Below are positions 17,998 to 26,111 of a DNA stretch of 64,000 bases, piece by piece (position 1 is the first letter of the stretch; each line of letters begins with the position of its first letter). The translations under genes and the position numbers were made by a program. The DNA comes from Candidatus Saccharicenans subterraneus. GTDB lineage: Bacteria; Acidobacteriota; Aminicenantia; Aminicenantales; Saccharicenantaceae. The DNA lies in NCBI GenBank assembly GCA_003426165.1, contig QUAH01000001.1:310001-374000 (forward strand). The letters run 5' to 3'. Under the pieces are notes generated by a model, which worked only from the letters and a program-made list of their open reading frames with translations, searched no databases and was not told where the DNA came from.

Positions 17998-18042
17998 TTG
18001 ACCGCGCCCGGCTTTTGATATATGAATATATCTTCATATATC
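17998..18042 (+). promoter_or_regulatory. arsR promoter with ATATGAATA-type operator
   Basis: TTGACC (17998-18003), 17-base spacer, TATGAA (18021-18026) as -10. Over the -10 sits ATATGAATA-TA-TCTTCATAT (18020-18039), an inverted repeat with one mismatch, extended by GAT/ATC on the outside. The same palindrome covers the -10 of the arsenic export operon at 26013-26032. I infer binding and autorepression by the ArsR protein encoded next. Confidence 0.75.
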
Positions 18043-18058
18043 GAGGAAAGGCTTAAAC

Positions 18059-18475
18059 ATGAAACTGGATGAGGCTTTAGGGATTTTCAGGGCGTTTTCC
18101 GACCGGACCCGGCTGCGGATTTTTCTTCTGCTGCTGGACTCCGAGCTGTGTGTGGGCGAGCTGATGGCCCTTCTCAAGATTGAGCAGTCGCTCATTTCTC
18201 ACCAGCTCCGGGGCCTGCGCCAGGCCGGGCTGGTCGAGGCCAGGAGAAGCGGACGCTGGATTTATTACCGCATTCCCTCGAGTTGCCGAAAGCAACTGGA
18301 ACCTGCTTTCCGGGAATGGTTCAGGGAAGAGCTGGCGGTTACCGGGCCCAGGGTCAGGGCCGTCAAGGAAAAACAGGTTTGCCTGACCTCCAGGAGCGGG
18401 GTCTTCAGGCCGGAACCAACTTCCAGGCAGAAAAGCAAGTCCGCTCTCAAAGGAACCAAAGACAAGAAAAAATAG
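18059..18475 (+). CDS. arsR: ArsR-family transcriptional repressor
   Basis: A 138-aa winged-helix repressor: DRTRLRIFLLLLDSELCVGELMALL then the recognition helix in QSLISHQLRGLRQAGLVEARRSGRWIYYRI. The canonical As(III) site of ArsR has two cysteines (CVC) in the alpha-3 motif; here the second is Gly (C31-V-G), leaving Cys31, Cys76 and Cys108, so the metal site must differ or use other residues. The C-terminal tail is long and lysine-rich. It stands right behind its own operator. The identical operator in front of the ACR3 operon supports the arsenic role. Confidence 0.88.
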   Translation: MKLDEALGIFRAFSDRTRLRIFLLLLDSELCVGELMALLKIEQSLISHQLRGLRQAGLVEARRSGRWIYYRIPSSCRKQLEPAFREWFREELAVTGPRVRAVKEKQVCLTSRSGVFRPEPTSRQKSKSALKGTKDKKK

Positions 18476-18706
18476 GTCCAGGGGGCGGTGTCCCTGTTCT
18501 CCAGGAAGGCTGATCCTGGCCGGGTAATCGCGGCTGCTTCTGGCCAGGCGCAAAGCGGATAAGGCAAGACACAGGAGAAAGCAAAGCCAGCGGGAAAAAG
18601 GAACTCAAACCGGCCATTGATTCCTGGCCAGCGGGCAGCAGCGATGGTGACGGTGTTTCTTGAGAAAGGGATATGCGCTTTTGAGGTTATTAAACTAAGG
18701 TGAGCC

Positions 18707-20011
18707 ATGCGAAATCCAGACGAGGTAAAACCGGACCGGGCAGCGGTTGAGGCCAGCTCTCCACCCGCCCTCAAGTTTGAGGTTGAGGTGGACAGCCATG
18801 GCTGTTTACAGTTGCTCCCGGAAATCCTGGAAAAGCTGGGTGCCGGTCCCGGAAGCCGGGTGCGGGTGGTTTACGAAAACGACCAGGTGCAGATAGAACC
18901 CGATATCCATGCCCTGAGACGGCTGTACCTTGAGCCCACTTCCGGCTGCAACCTCAGGTGCCAGACCTGCATCCGCCACACCTGGAATGAGCCCTTTGGC
19001 TCCATGAGCCTGGAGTTATTTGACCGCCTCTGCCAGCAGATAAAAGAACTGCCCTTTTTACAATCAGTCATGCTGGCCGGATTTGGAGAACCGCTGTTCC
19101 ACCCGGAAATCGTGACCATGGTCAGGAAACTTAAAGAGGCAGCGGCTATCTCGGTCGAAATCACCACCAACGGTACCCTCCTCACCGGGGAGGTATCGCG
19201 GCAGCTGCTGGAAGCCGGGCTGGACCGGCTCTGGGTGTCCTTTGACGGCACCTCGGAAACCAGCTTTGATGACATCCGCCAGGGAGCCAGCTTCCGCCTG
19301 GTCCTGAAAAATGTCCAGAAGCTGAGAGAGCTGGCCACCGAAATGAACCGCCCCCTGGCCATCGGCATTTCCTTCGTGGTCATGAGGGATAACATCGACG
19401 ATATCCGCAACATAGAGGAGTTGATCAGGGAAGTGGGTGCCGACCGGGTCCTGATGAGTAACGTGCTGCCCTACACCGAGGAGATGGAGAGGAAGATGCT
19501 CTGCCTGCTGGCCCTGACCTGCGAGACCTTCGCCAACCTGCCCGGCAAGCCCCGGATCAGCCTGCCCCGCCTGGACATCAACTACCTGACCAAAGAGCCC
19601 ATCTACCACCTGCTTAAGGGTTACCAGAACCTGTTCATGATCAATAACGCCATCAGCGCCCCCACCCGCTCCTGCCGCTTCATCAAGGACGGAACCACCT
19701 TTATCCGCTGGGACGGGAAGGTAGCTCCCTGCATGGCCCTGCTCCACGAGCATGTTACCTACCTTTACGGCCTGGAGCGCCGGGTTAAACCCTATTTCCC
19801 GGGAGACCTGAACGACCGGAGCCTGCCCGAAATCTGGTCCTCGCCGGAATACCATGATTTCCGGGAGAAGGTTTACCGGTTTGATTTCTCACCCTGCCAT
19901 ATCTGCGGCGGCTGCTCCTATCTCGAAGGCAACGAGGAGGATTGTTTTGGCAACACCTTTCCGGTCTGCGGCGGTTGCCTCTGGGCCCAGGGTGTGATTC
20001 AGTGCCCGTGA
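18707..20011 (+). CDS. Radical SAM/SPASM maturase with N-terminal AbrB-like domain
   Basis: A 434-aa fusion. Residues about 20-65 (VDSHGCLQLLPEILEKLG, then PGSRVRVV) match a SpoVT/AbrB swapped-hairpin domain; the radical SAM core has the cluster motif CNLRCQTC (Cx3Cx2C, about residue 80), then GFGEPLFHPE and the strand ITTNGTLL; the C-terminus has a cysteine-rich SPASM-like region (CRFIKDG, APCMAL, CHICGGCSYLEGNEEDCFG, CGGC). It resembles the radical SAM proteins found beside tungsten aldehyde oxidoreductases, but no such oxidoreductase is in the window. The iron-sulfur assembly genes follow after 42 bases. Reaction unknown. Confidence 0.8.
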   Translation: MRNPDEVKPDRAAVEASSPPALKFEVEVDSHGCLQLLPEILEKLGAGPGSRVRVVYENDQVQIEPDIHALRRLYLEPTSGCNLRCQTCIRHTWNEPFGSMSLELFDRLCQQIKELPFLQSVMLAGFGEPLFHPEIVTMVRKLKEAAAISVEITTNGTLLTGEVSRQLLEAGLDRLWVSFDGTSETSFDDIRQGASFRLVLKNVQKLRELATEMNRPLAIGISFVVMRDNIDDIRNIEELIREVGADRVLMSNVLPYTEEMERKMLCLLALTCETFANLPGKPRISLPRLDINYLTKEPIYHLLKGYQNLFMINNAISAPTRSCRFIKDGTTFIRWDGKVAPCMALLHEHVTYLYGLERRVKPYFPGDLNDRSLPEIWSSPEYHDFREKVYRFDFSPCHICGGCSYLEGNEEDCFGNTFPVCGGCLWAQGVIQCP

Positions 20012-20053
20012 TTATCGGACCGGTTGAGGTATAATTAGCAGAGGGAGGATTGG

Positions 20054-20809
20054 ATGACCATTCTGGAACTCAAGGATGTTTCTTTTACTGCTAACTCGAC
20101 CGGCATCCTGAACGGCCTGACCATGGAGATATGGGAAGGTTATGTCCATGCCGTGGTCGGTCCCAACGGTGCCGGCAAGTCCACCCTGGCCAATGTCATC
20201 ATGGGACTCCCGGATTATCGCCGTCATGAGGGAGATATCCTGTTCGAGGGGAAATCGATCAAGCCGCTGAACGTGGATGAGAGGGCCCGGCTGGGAATCA
20301 CCCTGGCCTGGCAGGAACCGGCCCGGTTCGAGGGGCTGAAAGTCAGCCAGTTCATCCTGGCCTCGGCCAGGGAAAAAAATAAGGATGAGGTCGACCGGGC
20401 TCTGGAGCTGGTGGGCCTGGAACCGGTACGATACCGCAACCGGGCCGTGGATAAGACCCTGAGCGGTGGGGAGCGCAAGAGGATTGAGCTGGCCTCCATC
20501 CTGGCCATGAAGCCGAGGCTGGTGATGCTGGATGAGCCCGATTCGGGGGTGGACATAGAAGCCATCGAGCGAATCTTCGAGGCCATCGCCCACCTGAAGG
20601 AAGAAGGCACAACCGTCCTCCTCATCACCCACAGCGCCCGGGTTTTGGAGAAAGCCGACCATGCCTTCCTGCTGTGCAGCGGGATGCTGGTGGACAAGGG
20701 AGAAACAGCCAAGATTCTTGAATATTTCAGCGGCAAGTGCCTGCCCTGTCCCCACAAGAACGTGCCGGACCTTAATTCCGGGAGAAAAACTGGAGGAGAA
20801 AATGCCTGA
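20054..20809 (+). CDS. sufC: SufC-type ABC ATPase for Fe-S cluster assembly
   Basis: A 251-aa soluble ABC ATPase. Walker A is VVGPNGAGKST (about 36-46), the signature is LSGGERKRIELA, Walker B is PRLVMLDEPDSGVD, followed by the H-loop THSARVL. It matches SufC rather than a transporter ATPase: DEPDSGVD and the lack of a permease gene, plus the adjacent SufB/D protein. The C-terminal tail carries CLPCPH, a CxxC that is not part of the usual SufC. Translationally coupled to the next gene (8-base overlap). Together they form a minimal two-component scaffold complex. Confidence 0.92.
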   Translation: MTILELKDVSFTANSTGILNGLTMEIWEGYVHAVVGPNGAGKSTLANVIMGLPDYRRHEGDILFEGKSIKPLNVDERARLGITLAWQEPARFEGLKVSQFILASAREKNKDEVDRALELVGLEPVRYRNRAVDKTLSGGERKRIELASILAMKPRLVMLDEPDSGVDIEAIERIFEAIAHLKEEGTTVLLITHSARVLEKADHAFLLCSGMLVDKGETAKILEYFSGKCLPCPHKNVPDLNSGRKTGGENA

Positions 20810-21728
20810 AGGACCGGTCGAGGAAATCCTGGAATCCATAAACCTTCATAAGAGTTTTAACCGCGACACGCCCCACGTGGTTATCAATGCCAACCGGGTC
20901 TTGAGCTCGAAAGTGGTGGAGGGCCTGGAAATAGAGCCCCGGGAAATGGCGGACGGGGTCAGGGCCCGGTTAGGAGTGGCCCGGGGGACAAAGATCAAGC
21001 AGCCGGTGCACCTCTGCTTCGGCATGCTGCCGGAGCGCGGTATTCAGCGGATTATCCTGGACGTGGACATTGAAGACGAAGCCGAGGTCAGCTTCATGGC
21101 TCACTGCACCTTTCCCAACGCCGTCGACATCCAGCACCTGATGGAAGCAGAAATCAGGGTTGGCCGGAACGCCCGGTATTCTTACTTTGAACGCCACTGG
21201 CACAGCGATGAGGGCCTGGTCCGGGTGGTGCCGGTGGCCCGGGTCAGCCTGGCCGAGGGAGCCCGCTTCTCCACCGAGTTTGAATTGCTCAAGGGCCGGG
21301 TGGGAATAATCGACATCGATTACCATACCGTTTGCCTGGCCGGAAGCTCGGCCGAGATGAAGGCCCGTGTCTTCGGCCGCCAGGATGACCGGATCAAGAT
21401 CAAGGAATCGGCCAGCCTGGACGGGGAAGCCAGCCGGGCGGTGCTGGTGACCCATATCGCGGTCAGGGACGAGGCGATGGCCGAAATCAACAACGAGATA
21501 ATCGCCAGGGCCCCTTACTCCCGCGGGCACGTGGACTGCAAGGAAATAATCCAGGGCCGGGGTGTGGCCAGGGCCGTGCCGGTGGTTGAAGTCCAGCATC
21601 CCAAGGCCCATGTCACCCACGAAGCGGCCATCGGCAGCGTGGACTCCAAGCAGCTTCAGACGCTCATGGCCCGCGGCCTGAGCGAGGATGAAGCCGTGGA
21701 CCTGATAATTGAGGGGCTGCTCAGCTGA
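20802..21728 (+). CDS. SufB/SufD-family scaffold protein (minimal SufBC/SMS type)
   Basis: A 308-aa beta-helix protein of the SufB/D family, much shorter than E. coli SufB (about 495 aa). It keeps the core helix and the C-terminal block (SRGHVDCKEIIQGRG, HPKAHVTHEAAIGSVDSKQLQTLMARGLSEDEA). GGAGGAG just before ATG 20802 fixes the start inside the end of sufC. With no SufD, SufS, SufU or SufE nearby, the pair matches the two-gene SufCB-like minimal system known from many anaerobes and archaea. The likely cluster-ligand Cys is in GHVDCKE. Confidence 0.9.
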   Translation: MPEGPVEEILESINLHKSFNRDTPHVVINANRVLSSKVVEGLEIEPREMADGVRARLGVARGTKIKQPVHLCFGMLPERGIQRIILDVDIEDEAEVSFMAHCTFPNAVDIQHLMEAEIRVGRNARYSYFERHWHSDEGLVRVVPVARVSLAEGARFSTEFELLKGRVGIIDIDYHTVCLAGSSAEMKARVFGRQDDRIKIKESASLDGEASRAVLVTHIAVRDEAMAEINNEIIARAPYSRGHVDCKEIIQGRGVARAVPVVEVQHPKAHVTHEAAIGSVDSKQLQTLMARGLSEDEAVDLIIEGLLS

Positions 21729-21739
21729 TAGCCAGAGAC

Positions 21740-21764
21740 AAAAAAGCAGCTGGTACTTTTTTTT
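21740..21764. terminator. Possible bidirectional terminator
   Basis: An A6 run, a short imperfect stem around GCAGCTGGTAC, and a T8 run lie between the convergent sufB and NYN genes; both strands end with a U-tract. The stem is weak. Confidence 0.4.
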
Positions 21765-22278
21765 ATCCCTTTTTATTCCTCAGAAATACTTCGTAGGCCC
21801 AATCACGGTCTTCTCGGGTAATCTTCTTTTCTTCCGTCTGGTTTAAACTTTTCTTTTTTCGATTCTCTTTTGGCCTGGTGCCGGATTCAAGCTCGGCAGC
21901 GAATTCCTGTGAGGTGCGGGATTTTAATCCGAGCCCGTTGACCTGGAACCTGATGTCAAAGTCTGAGGTGATAACCTGCCAGTTTTTCTTATCGGTTATC
22001 TTCCTGGCCATTTCTTTTATTTTCTGGTCGGCTTTTTCCCCATGAGTAAAAATAACGTTCAAACCGGGCTGGTGGGATGGCGGTGCGTTTTCCCCTGGCT
22101 TCCCGTCAAAGATGACCGTGATTTTGACCCGGTTTCTTATGGCGTAGGCCGAGAGTTTTAACAGCAGGAGTTCTCTGGCTCTGGCCAGGTCAGTTCCGAC
22201 AAAGCGCGAAATAGAAGGGATGGCATGAATGAGGTTGTAACCATCGATTAGCAGGTTTGAGTATTTTGTTTTTTCCAC
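21763..22278 (-). CDS. NYN-domain (YacP-like) putative RNase
   Basis: A 171-aa protein of the NYN/PIN-like nuclease fold. The acidic metal-site residues are seen in LLIDGYNLIHAI, TVIFDGKPGE and VITSDFDIR, and ADQKIKEMARK carries another conserved Asp. The C-terminus is a basic, charged tail of about 40 residues (KENRKKKSLNQTEEKK). Family members act on structured or ribosomal RNA; the substrate here is unknown. It ends in the shared terminator with sufB, and no partner gene is close. Confidence 0.82.
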   Translation of the reverse strand: MEKTKYSNLLIDGYNLIHAIPSISRFVGTDLARARELLLLKLSAYAIRNRVKITVIFDGKPGENAPPSHQPGLNVIFTHGEKADQKIKEMARKITDKKNWQVITSDFDIRFQVNGLGLKSRTSQEFAAELESGTRPKENRKKKSLNQTEEKKITREDRDWAYEVFLRNKKG

Positions 22279-22436
22279 GCTGCTATCCTGTTTTGCTTTT
22301 TCTTTTCCGTTCTTCTTTTTTTATTCTAACTATCCTTAATAAATTATTAAATAAAAAATCGGAATGTGAAAATTATGGAATTCAACTGCTGCTGCCTGCA
22401 GGCATATCTCTTCCTGTTTCCCGTCAGAAAGAGCGG

Positions 22437-23816
22437 TTACAGCCCGAGCATCAGCTTGGCTATGCTGAAGAATATGAACAGGCCGGTGATGTCGACGACC
22501 GTGGTCAGCATCGGGCTGGCCACTACCGCCGGGTCGAACCTCAGCGATGAGGCAATGAGGGGCAAGAAGGCCCCGATCAGGGTGGAGCTTATGACCTGGA
22601 TGGCCAGGGCCACGGCCACGGCCAGGCCGACCTTGAGCGGGGCAATGGTTTCGGCCGTAGAGGAATGCCCGATGAACAGCAGCACCCGGAAGTAGGCCAC
22701 CAGGGCCAGGACCACGGCCATCAGCAGGGCGACCTTGAATTCTTTTACCAGGATTTTCAGGGCATCCCGGGTGGAAATTTCTTTCAGGGCCAGGGCCCGG
22801 ATGACCAGGGTGGCCGACTGGCTGCCGGCATTGCCCCCGGTGTCGGCCAGCATGGGCATGAAGGAAGCCAGAATGGCCACCTGGATGAGGATGCTCTCGT
22901 AGCTCTGGACTATGTAACCGGAAATGAAGCCCAGGATGGCCAGGCCGAGTATCCAGGGAATGCGGCTCCTGAAATGGTCCCAGGTGGACAGCTTCATGTA
23001 GGCCCCGACCTCGTGGGAGCCGCTGATGGCCATCAACTTTTCCACGTCTTCCTGTTGTTCCTGCTGGAGGACGTCCATGGCGTCGTCGTGGGTGATGATA
23101 CCCACCAGGCGGTCGTTTTCGTCCACAACCGGGATGGCCAGGAGGTCGTATTTCTGGATCAGGCGGGCCACCTCTTCCTGATCATCGTTAGCCCTGGCAT
23201 AGATGACATCTTGGTGCATGATGTCACCGACCCTGGCCCCGGGAGGCGCCAGGATGAGGTCCTTCAGCGAAATAAAGCCTATGAGCTTCTGGTTGTTGTC
23301 TACCACGTAACTGTAGTAGATGGTTTCTTTATCCGGGGCTTCACGCCTGAGTTTGGCTATGGCTTTTTCGACCGTCAGTTCCGGCGTCAGGACTGCATAT
23401 TCAGAAGTCATGACCGAACCGGCGGTGCCTTCGGGGTAAGCAATCAGGCGCCGCAGGTCTTCCCGTTCGGCCTGGGCCATGGCCGGGATGATGGCCTCGC
23501 GTTGTTTCTTGGACAGCTGTTTTACCAGGTCAACCCGGTCGTCCGGCGGCATCTCGGATAGCAGTTTACCCATGGGCTCACGGCCGAGGGTACTGATCAT
23601 TTCCAGCTGGACCTCTTCGTCGAGGCGGCTGAAGATTTCGCCGCGAAGCGAGGGTGACAGGTGCTTGAGAATTTCCCAGATCTCCTGGGGGTTAAGGGCC
23701 GACAGGAATTCGGCTACCTGGGCCGGGTGGGTGGATTCGCAGAACTCGCAGAGTTCGGCGTAGTTTTTTTCGGCCAGGAGTTCTCTTAATTCCGGGGCCA
23801 GTAACGGGTTGACCAT
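22437..23816 (-). CDS. mgtE: Magnesium transporter MgtE, copy 1
   Basis: A 459-aa Mg2+ channel. Domains: N-terminal helical domain (1-130), a CBS pair (about 135-255; GTAGSVMTSEY and VVDENDRLVGIITHDD), a plug helix, and five C-terminal membrane segments with the signature ASFMPMLADTGGNAGSQSATLVIRALAL. The cytosolic domain closes the pore when Mg2+ is high. It lines up with the copy at 24166 without visible gaps and with high identity, so the pair is a tandem duplication. Each copy has its own promoter and structured leader, and expression is probably set by that leader. Confidence 0.95.
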   Translation of the reverse strand: MVNPLLAPELRELLAEKNYAELCEFCESTHPAQVAEFLSALNPQEIWEILKHLSPSLRGEIFSRLDEEVQLEMISTLGREPMGKLLSEMPPDDRVDLVKQLSKKQREAIIPAMAQAEREDLRRLIAYPEGTAGSVMTSEYAVLTPELTVEKAIAKLRREAPDKETIYYSYVVDNNQKLIGFISLKDLILAPPGARVGDIMHQDVIYARANDDQEEVARLIQKYDLLAIPVVDENDRLVGIITHDDAMDVLQQEQQEDVEKLMAISGSHEVGAYMKLSTWDHFRSRIPWILGLAILGFISGYIVQSYESILIQVAILASFMPMLADTGGNAGSQSATLVIRALALKEISTRDALKILVKEFKVALLMAVVLALVAYFRVLLFIGHSSTAETIAPLKVGLAVAVALAIQVISSTLIGAFLPLIASSLRFDPAVVASPMLTTVVDITGLFIFFSIAKLMLGL

Positions 23817-23994
23817 TGCTCACCTCCGCCCGCAGCCGGCTGGAGGTGAAAGCGGAGCTCAGGCTCCGGCCCGGCTCACCCCGGCAGCCGGCGCAAAAGC
23901 CAGAAAATATTCTCTGTTTCCATCTATTTTAGATGGGTATGGGTCACCGTCTTCGCAGCAACTCATTGCCCTATCCTCTTTCATCATTTTGTAA
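23817..23994 (-). ncRNA. Candidate riboswitch leader of mgtE copy 1
   Basis: About 170-nt untranslated leader read on the minus strand. Near the start codon three segments can exchange partners: SD block GGAGGTGAG (23819-23827), an anti-SD TCACCTCC (23842-23849) that pairs with it perfectly, and an upstream GGGGTGAG (23875-23882) that can pair with the anti-SD. Between them is a hairpin GGAGC-CTGA-GCTCC (23854-23867). A 36-base block (23913-23948), holding hairpin CCATCT/AGATGG, is identical in the other mgtE leader. I do not recognise M-box sequence. Ligand inferred to be Mg2+ from the gene. Confidence 0.65.
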
Positions 23995-24023
23995 ATTCTG
24001 GCACTGGCCATGGCCCGTGTCAA
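23995..24023 (-). promoter_or_regulatory. Promoter of mgtE copy 1
   Basis: On the minus strand: TTGACA (24018-24023), 17-base spacer, CAGAAT (23995-24000). The same two boxes with the same spacing stand in front of the second mgtE leader. The remaining bases up to 24165 hold no feature I can support. Confidence 0.65.
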
Positions 24024-24165
24024 TAAGTGGAGGGATATTTTTTTCAATTTTTTAGGACGAAAAACCGGGGCCCGGTCCGGGCAGACTTTCCTGACCTGGC
24101 AAATTGCCAATCAGTCTCGGGGCTGTGGCTCTCCCTGTCTTTTTGTCCCTGGTTCTTGTGGTGCG

Positions 24166-25545
24166 CTACAGCCTGAGGACCAGCTGGGCCACGTTGAAGT
24201 AAATCAGCAGGCCGAAGATGTCCACCATGGTGGCCAGCAGGGGACTGGCCACCACCGCCGGGTCAATTTTTACCGAGACGGCCACCAGGGGCAGCATGGC
24301 TCCGATCAGGGTGGAGGTAATAACCTGGAGGGCCAGGGCAATGGCCACGGCCAGGCCGACTTTAACCGGGGTGATGTGGGCCGGCAGGGAAGCATCCCCG
24401 TAGAAGACATGAACCCTGAAGTAGGCCACCACCGCCAGGATTAGCGACATCAAGAAAGCCACCCTGAACTCTTTGACCAGGACAAAGAGGGCATCGCGGA
24501 CCGTTATTTCCTTGACGGCCAGGGCCCGGATAACCAGGGTGGCCGACTGGCTGCCGGCGTTGCCACCGGTTCCGGTCAGCATGGGCATGAAGGAAGCCAG
24601 GATGGCCACCTGCAGGAAGACGCTCTCGTAGTTCTGGATGATCAGGCCCGAAACAAAGCCCATCAGGGCCAGGACCAGGATCCAGGGAGTCCGGCTTTTC
24701 AGATGATCCAGGGTTGACAGCTTGGTGTAGACGCCGACCTCGTGGGAACCGCCGATGGCCATCAACTTTTCGATGTCTTCCTGCTGTTCCTGCTGGATAA
24801 CGTCCATCACGTCGTCGTGGGTGATGATGCCCACCAGCCGGTCCTGGTCGTCCACTACCGGGATGGCCAGCAGGTCGTATTTCTGTATCATCCGGGCCAC
24901 CTCTTCCTGGTCATCGTGGGCCTTGGCGTAGATTACATCCTCGTACATGATATCTTTGACCCGGGCCCCGGGCGGGGCCACGACCAGGTCTTTAAGAGAA
25001 ACGAAGCCCACCAGCTTGTGGTTTTCATCGATAACGTAGCTGTAATAAATGGTTTCCTTGTCCGGGGCTTCCAGCCGGAGCTTGCGCAGGGCCTGGTCGA
25101 CCGTAAGCTCCGGGGTCAGCGTGACATACTCGGAGGTCATGACCGAACCGGCCGTGCCTTCAGGGTAAGCAATCAGGCGCCGCAGGTCTTCCCGTTCGGC
25201 CTGGGCCATGGCCGGGATGATGGCCTCGCGCTTCTTTTTGGGCAGCTTCTTCATCAGGTCGACCCGGTCGTCGGGGGGCATTTCTGATAGCAGCTTGCCC
25301 ATGATGTCCCGGCCCAGGGTTTCGATCATCTCCAGCTGGACCTCTTCGTCCAGGTGGCTGAAGATTTCACCGCGTAGAGAGGGCGAGAGGTGGCTCAGGA
25401 TTTCCCAGATCTCTCTTGAGTTAAGGGCGGAGATGAATTCGGCTATCTGGGCCGGGTGGATGGATTCACAGAACTCGCAGAGTTCCTTGTAGTTTTTTTC
25501 GGCCAGGAGTTCCCTTAATTCCGGGGCCAGTAACGGGTTGACCAT
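24166..25545 (-). CDS. mgtE: Magnesium transporter MgtE, copy 2
   Basis: Second 459-aa MgtE, with the same layout as its neighbour: N-domain, CBS pair (GTAGSVMTSEY, VVDDQDRLVGIITHDDVMDV), and five membrane segments with ASFMPMLTGTGGNAGSQSATLVIRALAV. The Gly-rich ion-path motif and the acidic TM5 residues (KIDPAVVASPLLATMVDIFG) are kept in both copies, so neither looks decayed. Differences are spread over the protein and concentrate in the transmembrane part after residue 290. It lies upstream of copy 1 on the same strand, 349 bases apart, but copy 1 has its own promoter. Confidence 0.95.
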   Translation of the reverse strand: MVNPLLAPELRELLAEKNYKELCEFCESIHPAQIAEFISALNSREIWEILSHLSPSLRGEIFSHLDEEVQLEMIETLGRDIMGKLLSEMPPDDRVDLMKKLPKKKREAIIPAMAQAEREDLRRLIAYPEGTAGSVMTSEYVTLTPELTVDQALRKLRLEAPDKETIYYSYVIDENHKLVGFVSLKDLVVAPPGARVKDIMYEDVIYAKAHDDQEEVARMIQKYDLLAIPVVDDQDRLVGIITHDDVMDVIQQEQQEDIEKLMAIGGSHEVGVYTKLSTLDHLKSRTPWILVLALMGFVSGLIIQNYESVFLQVAILASFMPMLTGTGGNAGSQSATLVIRALAVKEITVRDALFVLVKEFRVAFLMSLILAVVAYFRVHVFYGDASLPAHITPVKVGLAVAIALALQVITSTLIGAMLPLVAVSVKIDPAVVASPLLATMVDIFGLLIYFNVAQLVLRL

Positions 25546-25722
25546 CGCTCACCTCCGCCTTCTGCCGGCCGGAGGTGAGAGCAGGGCTCAGGCCCTGGTC
25601 CGGCTCACACCTCGAGCCGGCGATAAAGCCAGATAAAATTGTCTGTTTCCATCTATTTTAGATGGGTATGGGTCACCATCATCACAGCGACTCATTGCCC
25701 TATCCTTTTCATCTTTCTGTTA
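25546..25722 (-). ncRNA. Candidate riboswitch leader of mgtE copy 2
   Basis: Homologue of the copy 1 leader. SD block GGAGGTGAG (25548-25556), anti-SD CTCACCTCC (25571-25579; 9 perfect pairs), and competing GAGGTGTGAG (25604-25613). The central hairpin here is AGGGC-CTGA-GCCCT (25583-25596): both arms changed relative to copy 1 while the loop and all pairs are kept. The 36-base identical block is at 25642-25677. Covariation plus a conserved SD switch argues for function rather than leftover duplication. Confidence 0.65.
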
Positions 25723-25751
25723 ATTCTGGCATTGTGAAAAGTTTCTGTCAA
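25723..25751 (-). promoter_or_regulatory. Promoter of mgtE copy 2
   Basis: On the minus strand: TTGACA (25746-25751), 17-base spacer, CAGAAT (25723-25728); identical boxes and spacing to copy 1 although the spacer sequence differs. Confidence 0.65.
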
Positions 25752-25791
25752 TAAGAAAGGCAACACAAACGAACGGGGAAAAAAACAAACG

Positions 25792-25813
25792 GGGGACACA
25801 ATACTCACTTACC
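25792..25813 (+). repeat. Asymmetric GGGGACACAATACTC repeat, copy 1
   Basis: GGGGACACAATACTCACTTACC, related to GGGGACACATTACTC at 30390 and, on the other strand, GGGAACACAATACTC at 47927. It shares the GGGGACAC arm with the perfect palindromes. The surrounding gap (25752-25990) otherwise holds nothing I can support. Confidence 0.55.
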
Positions 25814-25990
25814 GTATTTTCCTGCCGTTTTTCGCTTTGATCGGTATTTCTCTGCAGTGGATACGCGAATTGTGCAATACAGGGTTCCTGGAAACCCGAT
25901 TCCCGGATATCGCTGAAAACTAAATAAAGCATCTATATCAATTTCCCGTCTGCATCAGCAAAAGCCCGGGGGCCAGGGCAGGTCTGGCTA

Positions 25991-26032
25991 TTGACAATAA
26001 GTCCCGCTTGATATATGAATAGGTATTCATAT
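25991..26032 (+). promoter_or_regulatory. Arsenic operon promoter with perfect ArsR-type operator
   Basis: TTGACA (25991-25996), 17-base spacer, TATGAA (26014-26019). The palindrome ATATGAATA-GG-TATTCATAT (26013-26032) covers the -10. Promoter geometry and operator position match those of arsR, so one repressor can shut both. Confidence 0.78.
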
Positions 26033-26111
26033 GTTAAGCTGAAGCCGGGCCCGGTTCAACGTTGGGCCCTGGCAGCCCGGGACCGGAGCCGGGCTCAGGA
26101 GCTGAGCCTTT

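Noticed and set aside
23817-25722. M-box identity for the mgtE leaders
   Set aside because: Some GGTGAG similarity exists, but the conserved M-box core as I remember it is not seen; left open for an Rfam search.
25720-25932. 70-aa minus-strand frame
   Set aside because: It overlaps the mgtE promoter and the repeat; composition looks random.
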